Shown piece after piece: positions 25,845 through 33,523 of a stretch of DNA of 64,000 nt; the stretch's first letter is position 1, and the number at the start of each line of letters is the position of its first letter. The notes under the pieces are model-generated. The model was not told the DNA's origin. It saw only the letters and a program-made list of their open reading frames with translations, and did not search any database. Source of the stretch: an uncultured Chryseobacterium sp. (GTDB taxonomy: Bacteria > Bacteroidota > Bacteroidia > Flavobacteriales > Weeksellaceae); NCBI GenBank assembly GCA_913777465.1, contig CAJYRQ010000095.1:1-64000 (forward strand), given 5' to 3'. The position numbers and the translations under genes were made by a program.

Positions 25845-26189
25845 TTATTCACTATCCCTCTCCGTCAGCGAATCTTTCAGTTTCAGCAGTTCGGCCTTCA
25901 CGAATTCGAGCCGGTCGATGAGGGTAACGGTTTCGGAGATTTTGCTGTTGGTGGTTAAGGCGATCTTGGCACCGTCGAGGGTATAGCCTTTTTCTTTCAC
26001 GAGGTGGTAAATGATCTGAAGGTTTTTGATGTCCTCCGGAGTGAAGTAGCGGTTGCCTTTTTTATTCTTTTTGGGCTTGATGATCGGAAATTCCTGTTCC
26101 CAATACCGTATCAGGGATGTATTTACATCAAAAGCTTTGGCAACTTCTCCTATGGAATAATACAGTTTATCGGGTAAGTTTATCTTCAT
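25845..26189 (-). CDS. MerR-family transcriptional regulator
   Basis: The 114-residue protein (start at 26189, MKINLPDKLYYSIGEVAKAF) has a MerR-type winged HTH: SIGEVAKAFDVNTSLIRYWEQEFPIIKPKKNKKGNRYFTPEDIKNLQIIYHLV, then a short coiled coil (LIDRLEFVKAELLKLKDSLTERD). No effector domain or metal-binding cysteines follow, which is the short type found widely in Bacteroidota. Targets are not visible. The start at 26237 would add 16 residues and lacks support. Confidence 0.88.
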   Translation of the reverse strand: MKINLPDKLYYSIGEVAKAFDVNTSLIRYWEQEFPIIKPKKNKKGNRYFTPEDIKNLQIIYHLVKEKGYTLDGAKIALTTNSKISETVTLIDRLEFVKAELLKLKDSLTERDSE

Positions 26190-26348
26190 TTCTGGAATCG
26201 TAATTTTCAAAGATAAATATTTTTTAAATTTCATCAAAAATACAGAGCCTAAAAGTCGGTTTTTACTTTTCGGGATCAGCGGTGAAAGTCATATTAATCC
26301 GGAAAAATAGTTTTGGTTTTATTATTTTTGGGTTAAAATTAAAGTCCG

Positions 26349-27230
26349 ATGAAATCCATTTCCGTACTCCATATTGATCTTTTTCAGCAGGGTAAAAATA
26401 CACCGGATTTTTATTTCAATACCCTACAGGATCATTTGGTTACCAGCCACCGGCATATTGAAAAGGCCCATCGTCACGACTTTTATGCCACCATTCTCTT
26501 TACCCGTGGAAACGGGATTCATGAAATTGATTTTCAGAAATATGAGGTTTCGGCAGGAAGTTTATTCTTCATGTCTCCCGGGCAGGTTCACAGCTGGGAA
26601 CTGTCGGATGATATCGAGGGTTATATTTTCTTCTGCCTGCAGGATTTTTATGAAATGCATTACGTCAATCAGAAGCTCAGGAATTTTCCTTTCTTCGGAT
26701 CAGTCAGTTTTCCGAGGAAATTGCAGCTGGAGCAGGATGAATTAAACCAGACCACTAATCTAATGATCGCCTTACAGGAAGAATACCATTCCCAAAATAT
26801 AATGAAAAACGGCCTGATGCTGTCTTTAATGTCACAGATCTTTATTAATTCCGCCAGGCAGTTTTCCAGGGATTTCGATCATCCGGCTTTGTCGGCCAGC
26901 CTTTCTTATTTTAGGCATTACCAGGAATTCGAAAGACTTTTAGAGGAATATTTTACAAAGGAAAAATCTATTTCCTTTTATGCTGCCTTACTGAATATCA
27001 CTCCGAAACATTTAAACCGGATTACACAGACTATCGTCAGAAAAACAGCTACGGATGTCATCGTGGAACGGGTAATCCTTGAAGCCAGAAGAATGCTGAT
27101 GTATCTGGAGGAAAGCCTGGGTGAAATTGCTTTCCGGCTGGGTTATGAGGAATATTCCTATTTTGTAAGGGTCTTCCGGAAAACATCCGGAATGACCCCC
27201 ACGCAATTTATCAGATTGTATAAATCCTAA
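26349..27230 (+). CDS. AraC-family transcriptional regulator
   Basis: The 293-residue protein has an N-terminal cupin-like sensor half (about 20-120: HRHIEKAHRHDFYATILFTRG, SAGSLFFMSPGQVHSWEL) and a C-terminal AraC double HTH (about 205-292: FTKEKSISFYAALLNITPKHLNRI, LGEIAFRLGYEEYSYFVRVFRKTSGMTPTQF). The effector is unknown. The gene converges on ccoG and their stop codons overlap by 3 nt. Confidence 0.92.
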   Translation: MKSISVLHIDLFQQGKNTPDFYFNTLQDHLVTSHRHIEKAHRHDFYATILFTRGNGIHEIDFQKYEVSAGSLFFMSPGQVHSWELSDDIEGYIFFCLQDFYEMHYVNQKLRNFPFFGSVSFPRKLQLEQDELNQTTNLMIALQEEYHSQNIMKNGLMLSLMSQIFINSARQFSRDFDHPALSASLSYFRHYQEFERLLEEYFTKEKSISFYAALLNITPKHLNRITQTIVRKTATDVIVERVILEARRMLMYLEESLGEIAFRLGYEEYSYFVRVFRKTSGMTPTQFIRLYKS

Positions 27231-28675
27231 ATTAAAAAAGGCAGCTGGAAAGGTCCTTCAAAAACGGTCTCGAAAGAAGCCGTCATATTTCCCTTTTCAT
27301 CAAAAACGCCGATCGTCATATTCTGTTTCGAAAACCGGATCGCTTTTTCAGGGAAGGTAATGTTAATATTTCCCCTCAGGATCTGGTCTCCTTTTAAGAT
27401 AATCTGATCCGGACCGAAGAAATCAATTTCTGCATTTTGGGGAGCAATGACTCTTATCGTCAGTTTTTTCTGCTCATTTGTTTTGTTTAAAAGCGTGTAG
27501 ATAAAAGTATTGGTTATTTTTCCGTCCTTAATGAAAAATGTCGATCCCGCAGGCTTGATAAACTTGGCTTCCATGGAACCGCGGTCGTACATCAGGAATC
27601 CCAGGAACCCGATCAGCAAAGCTAATATAACGGTTGTTGCCTTCATGCGTGAAGTAAACCTGAACTGCTCCTGGTTTTCAATTTCGGCTTCAGTAGCATA
27701 ACGGATGAGTCCTTTTGGAAGACCCACTTTTTCCATGACCTCATCACAGGCATCAATACAGGCCGTACAATTCACACATTCCAGCTGCTGGCCGTTTCGG
27801 ATGTCGATTCCTGTCGGGCAGACTACCACACATTGGTGGCAATCGATACAGTCGCCCTTACCTACAGCTTTCCGGTCTTCGTTATTTCTCCATTTCGAAC
27901 GGCCTTCGCCTCTTTTGAAATCATAATACACATTAATCGTCTGTTTGTCGATCAGAACGCCCTGAAGCCTTCCGTACGGACATACAAGAGTGCACACCTG
28001 CTCACGGAGCCAGGCAAAAACAAAATAGAAAGTGACTGCGAAAGCGATCATCCCTAAAAATTTCAAAGAATGGTCGGCCGGCCCTTCCATGATGATTCTA
28101 AAAACCTCTTCATAACCGACAATGTACATAAACATAAAATTGGTGATGATTACCGACAGCAGGGCGAAAACCGACCATTTCACAATTCTTTTCCTTATTT
28201 TTTCTGAGTTCCATTCCTGTCGGTCAAGCTTCATCTGTTTATTGCGGTCACCTTCGATCAGATATTCTATTTTTCTAAAGACACTTTCCATAAAAATGGT
28301 CTGCGGGCAAAGCCATCCGCAAAAAATCCTTCCGAATACCACGGTAAAAAGCATGACGAAAATAACAGAAGTAACGGCTCCTAAAGCTAAAATGAAAAAA
28401 TCCTGCAGGTAAAAAGGCTGTCCGAAAATAAAAAATTTCCTGTCAATTATATTAAATAGAAGAAAAGGGTTCCCGTTTATTTTCACGAAAGGAAGGCCGA
28501 AGAACAGTGCGAGTAAAAGGTAGCTGACATAGTTCCTGTAATTGGTGTACTTTCCCTTGGGTTTCCGGGGATAGACCCACTTGCGTTCCCCGGTTTCATG
28601 CATGGTTCCTATCGAATTTCTGAAATCTTCATATGGAGTTTCCGGAGCCTGAAAATTGCTGGATGTCGTATTCAT
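27227..28675 (-). CDS. ccoG: Cytochrome c oxidase accessory protein CcoG
   Basis: The 482-residue membrane protein shows about five helices, an FGRIFCGWLCPQTIFMES motif, REQVCTLVCPYGRLQGVL, and two 4Fe-4S clusters (CIDCHQCVVVCPTGIDIR and CVNCTACIDACDEV), followed by a C-terminal Ig-like immunoglobulin domain (about 370-482). CcoG/RdxA/FixG is linked to copper delivery and assembly of cbb3 oxidase. No ccoN/O/P or ccoS/I gene is adjacent, so this copy is orphaned here. A perfect TTTAACC-AC-GGTTAAA dyad lies about 60 nt upstream. Confidence 0.92.
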   Translation of the reverse strand: MNTTSSNFQAPETPYEDFRNSIGTMHETGERKWVYPRKPKGKYTNYRNYVSYLLLALFFGLPFVKINGNPFLLFNIIDRKFFIFGQPFYLQDFFILALGAVTSVIFVMLFTVVFGRIFCGWLCPQTIFMESVFRKIEYLIEGDRNKQMKLDRQEWNSEKIRKRIVKWSVFALLSVIITNFMFMYIVGYEEVFRIIMEGPADHSLKFLGMIAFAVTFYFVFAWLREQVCTLVCPYGRLQGVLIDKQTINVYYDFKRGEGRSKWRNNEDRKAVGKGDCIDCHQCVVVCPTGIDIRNGQQLECVNCTACIDACDEVMEKVGLPKGLIRYATEAEIENQEQFRFTSRMKATTVILALLIGFLGFLMYDRGSMEAKFIKPAGSTFFIKDGKITNTFIYTLLNKTNEQKKLTIRVIAPQNAEIDFFGPDQIILKGDQILRGNINITFPEKAIRFSKQNMTIGVFDEKGNMTASFETVFEGPFQLPFLI

Positions 28676-28733
28676 CGTGTGAGGATTTGTTTAAATTTTA
28701 TGAGAACTTAACTAATGGAAGAAAATTCTCATT

Positions 28734-28749
28734 TTTAACCACGGTTAAA
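28734..28749. promoter_or_regulatory. Candidate operator TTTAACC-AC-GGTTAAA upstream of ccoG
   Basis: A perfect 7-bp dyad with a 2-nt spacer lies 59 nt before the ccoG start, in the gap divergent from the SMP-30-like gene. The regulator is unknown; the neighbouring AraC gene is a possible but unproven candidate. Confidence 0.45.
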
Positions 28750-28798
28750 TAAGTCTTTATTTAATCCACTGCAAAAATCCGTATTAAATAAACTTATT
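28747..28798. repeat. Long inverted repeat between ccoG and the SMP-30-like gene
   Basis: AATAAGTCTTTATTTAAT (from 28748) is the near-perfect complement of ATTAAATAAACTTATT (28783-28798), giving arms of about 16 bp around an 18-nt loop. It directly abuts the dyad operator. Confidence 0.6.
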
Positions 28799-28932
28799 GC
28801 TAACAGGATCTACTTCTGAAATAGGACAATCAGGACATTTTTAATTTTTAATTTTAATTGATCAAACCGGGAAAATAAACTTTGAATCTCTTCCCGCATG
28901 TCGTAAATTGTACCCCAGAAAAATAACGTAGT

Positions 28933-29826
28933 ATGAAAAATGTCTTGAAAGCCGGCTCTGTTGGTTTGGTTTTAGTATTACTGAACTGCAAATCAGTAAA
29001 TACGAATAATATGTTTTATGAGGATAAAAAGCCGGAAAAAATTTCGGACCAGTTTAAGTTTACGGAAGGCCCTGCAGCGGATGAAGAAGGAAACGTTTAT
29101 TTCACCGATCAGCCGAATGATAAAATTTATTATTGGGACTGGAAAACCAATAAGGTTACCGAGTTTATGGATAAAACCGGAAGGGCCAACGGAACGCATT
29201 TCGATAAGGATGGCAATCTGATCACCTGTTCCGACCATAAAGGTGAAATCTGGAAAATCTCCAAAGACAAAAAGGTAGAAGTGATGCTTACCCATTTTGA
29301 AGGCAAAAGACTCAACGGCCCGAATGACATCTGGAATGATAAATTTGGCGGGATGTATTTTACCGATCCTTTGTACGAAAGGGATTACTGGGTGGATTTC
29401 AAACACGAAACCCCGCACAAAAGTTTATACTACAGAAGTAAAGAAGGAAACGTTACTAAGATCGAAACCTTTACCCAGCCGAATGGAATCATCGGAAGCC
29501 ATAAATTCAATAAGCTTTATGTTTCGGATATTGATGCCGGAAAGACTTATGTTTATGAAATTTTAGGAGAGGGCAAACTCTCGGAGAAAAAGCTGTTCTG
29601 CGAAATGGGCTCGGACGGGATGACAATGGACAAGCACGGAAACGTATATCTAACGGGTGAGGGCGTGCATGTTTTTAATAAAGAAGGACAGAAAATTCAT
29701 CATATTCCTATCGATGAAGATTGGACGGGGAATGTAACTTTCGGAGGAAAAGACCATGATGTCCTGTTTATTACGGCAAGCAAGTCCGTCTACATCTTAC
29801 CTACAAAAGTAAAAGGAGTAAAATAG
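28933..29826 (+). CDS. SMP-30/gluconolactonase/LRE-family lipoprotein
   Basis: The 297-residue protein starts with a lipoprotein signal (Cys at LVLLNCKS, residue 20) and continues as a six-bladed beta-propeller of the SMP-30 family: KFTEGPAADEEGNVYFTD, DKDGNLITCSDHKGEIWKI, KRLNGPNDIWNDKFGGMYFTDP, FTQPNGIIGSHKFNKLYVSD, GSDGMTMDKHGNVYLTGEGVHVF. Metal ligands of the family (Glu in the first motif, Asn in NGPND, Asp in SDGM) are present. Gluconolactonase or other lactonase activity is likely, with the substrate unknown; location is the cell envelope. Confidence 0.88.
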   Translation: MKNVLKAGSVGLVLVLLNCKSVNTNNMFYEDKKPEKISDQFKFTEGPAADEEGNVYFTDQPNDKIYYWDWKTNKVTEFMDKTGRANGTHFDKDGNLITCSDHKGEIWKISKDKKVEVMLTHFEGKRLNGPNDIWNDKFGGMYFTDPLYERDYWVDFKHETPHKSLYYRSKEGNVTKIETFTQPNGIIGSHKFNKLYVSDIDAGKTYVYEILGEGKLSEKKLFCEMGSDGMTMDKHGNVYLTGEGVHVFNKEGQKIHHIPIDEDWTGNVTFGGKDHDVLFITASKSVYILPTKVKGVK

Positions 29827-29828
29827 GT

Positions 29829-29898
29829 TAAGATTAAGGTTAAGGCTGAGGTAAGATTGAACCTATTTTCAGCCTTAACCTAAATTTCAGCCTCAGTC
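29829..29898. repeat. Period-7 micro-repeat and inverted repeat between convergent genes
   Basis: The stretch is built of imperfect GGTTAAGATTAAGGTTAAGG words. AGGTTAAGGCT (29837-29847) pairs perfectly with AGCCTTAACCT (29871-29881), so it could also serve as a shared 3' hairpin for the SMP-30 and helicase genes. Confidence 0.55.
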
Positions 29899-31206
29899 TT
29901 AATAAGCCACTTCCATTTTGACTTTTTTGCCTTTCAGTTTTTCCTGAGAGAGTTTTTTCAGAAGAGCATTGACTTTATTTCTTGAAACTGCAACGTACGA
30001 TGTTGTATCTTTTACTTCAATTAAACCCACATCTTCTTTCTGCAATTCTCCTTTTTTCAGGAGATAGCCTACAATATCCACTTTGTTTACCTTGTCTTTT
30101 TTTCCGGCACTGATGTAAATAGTCTGGAAAAACGGTTTTTCAGGGATGTTAGTAAATCCGGCTACATCTTCTTCCGGAGTATCATTTTTAATGAATGGGA
30201 AATTTTCTTCCGCAGTCATGATCAGATAGGCAAACCCTTTGGCATTCATTCTTGCGGTACGGCCATTGCGGTGGACAAAAGCATCTTCTTTATATGGCAA
30301 CTGGTAATGGACAATAGATTCAACTTCCGGAACATCCAAACCTCTTGAGGCTAAGTCGGTGGTAATTAAAATCCTGGACGAATCGTTTTTGAATTTCAGC
30401 AGGGCGCGTTCTCTTTCATCCTGTTCCATTCCGCCGTGAAAGGTTTCTCTGTCGATTCCTTTTTGCCGCAAAAGCTCGGAAATTCGGTCAACCGCTTCCC
30501 GGTGGTTGCAGAAAATCAAGGTCCTTTTGTTCCCGACTTTACAGATGAGGTTAAATAGAGTATCCAGTTTCTCTTCAGAAATCGTCATTACTTTTTTTAA
30601 CTTAATATCAGGTCTTGCTTCGGCCAACTTTAAAAAATCAACTACTTTTTCATTTTTCAATCCGGTAAACTCAGGAATTTCGTCCATCGCGGTTGCGGAA
30701 GTCAGGATTCTTTGCGAAATATTTTTCAAAGAATCGGAAATGAATTCCATGTCTTTATGAAAACCCAGTTCGAGGGCCTTATCGAATTCATCCAGGACAA
30801 GCGTCCGGATCGTTTTCGGATCGAAATTGTTGTTTCTTAAGTGGTAAACAATTCTTCCGGGCGTACCGATCAAAACGGCCGGTGCCTGAATTAAATTATT
30901 AACTTCAATTTTTTTATCGTGCCCCCCATAACAGACCGAAACTTTAAAATCTGTTCCCATGGCCTTGAAAACCTGCTCGATCTGCAGGGCCAGTTCCCTT
31001 GCCGGAACCAGGATCAAAGCCTGGATTCCCGGAGTGTTTTTCTTCAAGTTCCGCAACACGGGAAATAAAAAGGCCAGCGTCTTTCCGGATCCGGTAGGAG
31101 AGAGCAGCACGACATCCTGATTATTTTCCGTTGTTTTATAGGTGGATTTCTGCATCTGATTCATCTCCTGAATCTGCAGTTTTTGGTAAATCGGTTCTAA
31201 TTCCAT
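29899..31206 (-). CDS. DEAD-box family ATP-dependent RNA helicase with DbpA-like C-terminus
   Basis: The 435-residue protein shows the RecA-like helicase motifs in order: Q-like N-terminus, SPTGSGKTLAF (Walker A, about 36-46), PARELALQ, GTPGR, then motif II as LDEFDKALELG (DEFD in place of DEAD), TSATAMDE, IFCNHREAVDRI, ITTDLASRGLDVPEV and HRNGRTARM. The C-terminal 70 residues (TIYISAGKKDKVNKVDIVGYLLKKGEL onward) match the DbpA RNA-binding domain, which in E. coli targets 23S rRNA hairpin 92. A role in large-subunit assembly is inferred. Confidence 0.88.
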   Translation of the reverse strand: MELEPIYQKLQIQEMNQMQKSTYKTTENNQDVVLLSPTGSGKTLAFLFPVLRNLKKNTPGIQALILVPARELALQIEQVFKAMGTDFKVSVCYGGHDKKIEVNNLIQAPAVLIGTPGRIVYHLRNNNFDPKTIRTLVLDEFDKALELGFHKDMEFISDSLKNISQRILTSATAMDEIPEFTGLKNEKVVDFLKLAEARPDIKLKKVMTISEEKLDTLFNLICKVGNKRTLIFCNHREAVDRISELLRQKGIDRETFHGGMEQDERERALLKFKNDSSRILITTDLASRGLDVPEVESIVHYQLPYKEDAFVHRNGRTARMNAKGFAYLIMTAEENFPFIKNDTPEEDVAGFTNIPEKPFFQTIYISAGKKDKVNKVDIVGYLLKKGELQKEDVGLIEVKDTTSYVAVSRNKVNALLKKLSQEKLKGKKVKMEVAY

Positions 31207-31367
31207 GGTGCAAAGGTAGTGAATTGACTGTTTGGGTGGAAAGTAGGATCATGATAAAGTTTATATTCTAAAGGTTATTTAATAAATGATTTTATATTTA
31301 TCCACAACTTATAAATAAAAATTCTGAAGCTCAATAATTTACAGTTAGGATTTGCTTGTGTCAATTG

Positions 31368-31398
31368 TTGTTTATCTTAAATAAATTCACTATCTTTG
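31368..31398 (+). promoter_or_regulatory. Bacteroidota promoter (TTG-N20-TATCTTTG) of rpsA
   Basis: TTG (31368-31370) and TATCTTTG (31391-31398) have the expected 20-nt spacing. Transcription from here gives a leader of roughly 115 nt before the rpsA ATG. Confidence 0.75.
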
Positions 31399-31419
31399 CA
31401 CCCACTTTTGAGGTAGCCA

Positions 31420-31485
31420 GGTTTGAAAAGTAAACAACTTATAATTAATGACTTCCGTATTTTTTAACCCGCATTGATTCAAACC
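31420..31485 (+). promoter_or_regulatory. Possible structured leader of rpsA
   Basis: GGTTTGAA (31420-31427) and TTCAAACC (31478-31485) are perfect 8-bp complements within the rpsA leader, enclosing an AT-rich 50-nt segment. S1 autogenous control through the leader is known in other bacteria; here it is inferred from position and pairing only. Confidence 0.35.
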
Positions 31486-31519
31486 GTTAAAAAAGAAGGA
31501 ATACAAATTTTATCAGAAA

Positions 31520-33322
31520 ATGTCAAAAGAGACAAATTCAGCAGAGGTTTTATTAAACCAAAACGTAGCACCGGAACAATTTGACTGGGATTCTTTCGAA
31601 TCAGGTCTTGATGCAGATGCGAGAAAAGAAAAAAGCGATCTTGAAGAAATCTACAACGGATCTTTAAACAACCTTGACGATAACGACGTATTGGTTGGTA
31701 AAGTAGTAAGATTAACTGACAAGGAAGCGATCGTAGACATCAACTTCAAATCCGAAGGTGTTATTTCTCTTAACGAATTCCGTTACAACCAAGGTCTTAA
31801 AGTAGGAGACGAGGTAGAAGTAATGGTAGACCGAAGAGAAGACAAAACCGGACAATTACAGTTATCTCACAGAAAAGCAAGAACGCTTAAAGCTTGGGAT
31901 AAAGTCAACGAACTTCATGAAACAGGTGAAATCGTAAACGGTTTTGTAAAATCAAGAACCAAAGGAGGTATGATCGTGGACGTACACGGAATCGAAGCAT
32001 TCTTACCAGGTTCTCAGATCGACGTTAAGCCAATTAAAGATTACGATCAGTTCGTAGGGAAAACTATGGAGTTCAAAGTTGTGAAAATCAACCCGGAGTT
32101 CAAAAACGTAGTAGTATCTCACAAAGCATTGATCGAAGCAGATATCGAAGGTCAGAAAAAAGAAATCATCGCGCAGCTTGAAAAAGGTCAGGTTCTTGAA
32201 GGTACCGTGAAGAATATTACTTCTTACGGGGTATTCATCGACCTTGGAGGTGTTGACGGATTGATCCACATTACAGACCTTTCCTGGTCTAGAGTGAACC
32301 ACCCGTCTGAAATCCTTGAAGACGGACAGACTGTAAAAGTGGTTATCCTTGATTTCGATGATGAGAAAACAAGAATCCAGTTGGGTATGAAGCAATTAGA
32401 GGCTCATCCTTGGGATGCTCTTTCTGCTGATATGAAAGTGGGTGACAGAGTAAAAGGAAAAGTAGTGGTTCTTGCTGACTATGGTGCATTCGTAGAAATT
32501 GCTCCGGGTGTTGAAGGTCTGATCCACGTTTCTGAAATGTCTTGGTCTACACACTTAAGATCTGCAGGTGACTTTGTAAAAGTAGGTGATGAAGTGGAAG
32601 CTGAAGTACTTACTCTAGACAGAGAAGACCGAAAAATTTCTTTAGGTATCAAGCAATTGAGCAAAGACCCATGGGAAAACATCGAAGCTAAATATCCTGT
32701 TGGATCCAAGCACGTAGGAACGGTAAGAAATTTCACAAACTTCGGTGTATTCGTAGAATTAGAAGAAGGAATCGACGGATTAATCTATATCTCTGATCTT
32801 TCCTGGACTAAGAAAATCAAGCACCCTTCTGAGTTCTGTGCAGTTGGTGATAAATTAGATGTTATTGTTCTTGAACTTGATATCCAGGCAAGAAGATTAT
32901 CTTTAGGTCACAAGCAATTGACGGACAACCCTTGGGATGCATTCGAAACGAAATATGCTGAAGGAACGATCCACGCTGGTAAAGCGGTAGAAGTACACGA
33001 TAAAGGGGCTTCTGTACAGTTCGAAGATGCTGAGGTTGAAGCGTTCTGCCCATCAAGATTATTAGAGAAAGAAGATGGATCTAAAATCAAGAAAGGAGAA
33101 GAAGCTGATTTCAAAGTAATCGAGTTCAACAAAGAATTCAAAAGAGTAGTTGTTTCTCACACTGGAATCTTCAGAGATGAAGAGAAGAAAAACATGAGAG
33201 AATCTTCTAACAACAGATCAAACAACAATATGTCGTCTTCTTCAAACAATGAAGAAAGATCAACTCTTGGAGATATCGATGCATTAGCAGAATTGAAAAG
33301 AAAAATGGAAGAAGGGAAATAA
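31520..33322 (+). CDS. rpsA: 30S ribosomal protein S1
   Basis: The 600-residue protein contains about six S1 (OB-fold) repeats, seen as DNDVLVGKVVRLTDKEAIVDINFKSEG, GEIVNGFVKSRTKGGMIVDVHGIEAFLPGSQ, GQVLEGTVKNITSYGVFIDLGGVDGLIHITDLSW, GDRVKGKVVVLADYGAFVEIAPGVEGLIHVSEMSW, GSKHVGTVRNFTNFGVFVELEEGIDGLIYISDLSW and GTIHAGKAVEVHDKGASVQFEDAEVEAFCPSRL. A Ser/Asn-rich low-complexity tail ends in a charged helix. Length is a little above the E. coli protein, the usual Bacteroidota form. S1 delivers mRNA to the 30S subunit. Strong promoter and terminator make it a single-gene unit. Confidence 0.96.
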   Translation: MSKETNSAEVLLNQNVAPEQFDWDSFESGLDADARKEKSDLEEIYNGSLNNLDDNDVLVGKVVRLTDKEAIVDINFKSEGVISLNEFRYNQGLKVGDEVEVMVDRREDKTGQLQLSHRKARTLKAWDKVNELHETGEIVNGFVKSRTKGGMIVDVHGIEAFLPGSQIDVKPIKDYDQFVGKTMEFKVVKINPEFKNVVVSHKALIEADIEGQKKEIIAQLEKGQVLEGTVKNITSYGVFIDLGGVDGLIHITDLSWSRVNHPSEILEDGQTVKVVILDFDDEKTRIQLGMKQLEAHPWDALSADMKVGDRVKGKVVVLADYGAFVEIAPGVEGLIHVSEMSWSTHLRSAGDFVKVGDEVEAEVLTLDREDRKISLGIKQLSKDPWENIEAKYPVGSKHVGTVRNFTNFGVFVELEEGIDGLIYISDLSWTKKIKHPSEFCAVGDKLDVIVLELDIQARRLSLGHKQLTDNPWDAFETKYAEGTIHAGKAVEVHDKGASVQFEDAEVEAFCPSRLLEKEDGSKIKKGEEADFKVIEFNKEFKRVVVSHTGIFRDEEKKNMRESSNNRSNNNMSSSSNNEERSTLGDIDALAELKRKMEEGK

Positions 33323-33348
33323 TCCTTAAATTCATTTAGCTTATATGA

Positions 33349-33372
33349 GCCGCTCTTTTGAGCGGCTTTTTT
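33349..33372 (+). terminator. Terminator of rpsA
   Basis: GCCGCTC and GAGCGGC form a hairpin with a TTTT loop followed by a T run. Confidence 0.85.
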
Positions 33373-33523
33373 ATTAATTAATATAGAATGATATCAATAA
33401 ATAGTTGAAAATTGAATAACCATTTTAAATGAATTAAAAGGTATGTGCTAAAGTAGAATTATCTTTAAATAAATTATTATTTTATTGTTAATTATGTGTA
33501 AATTAGCGGCTTTATTAGTGTAT

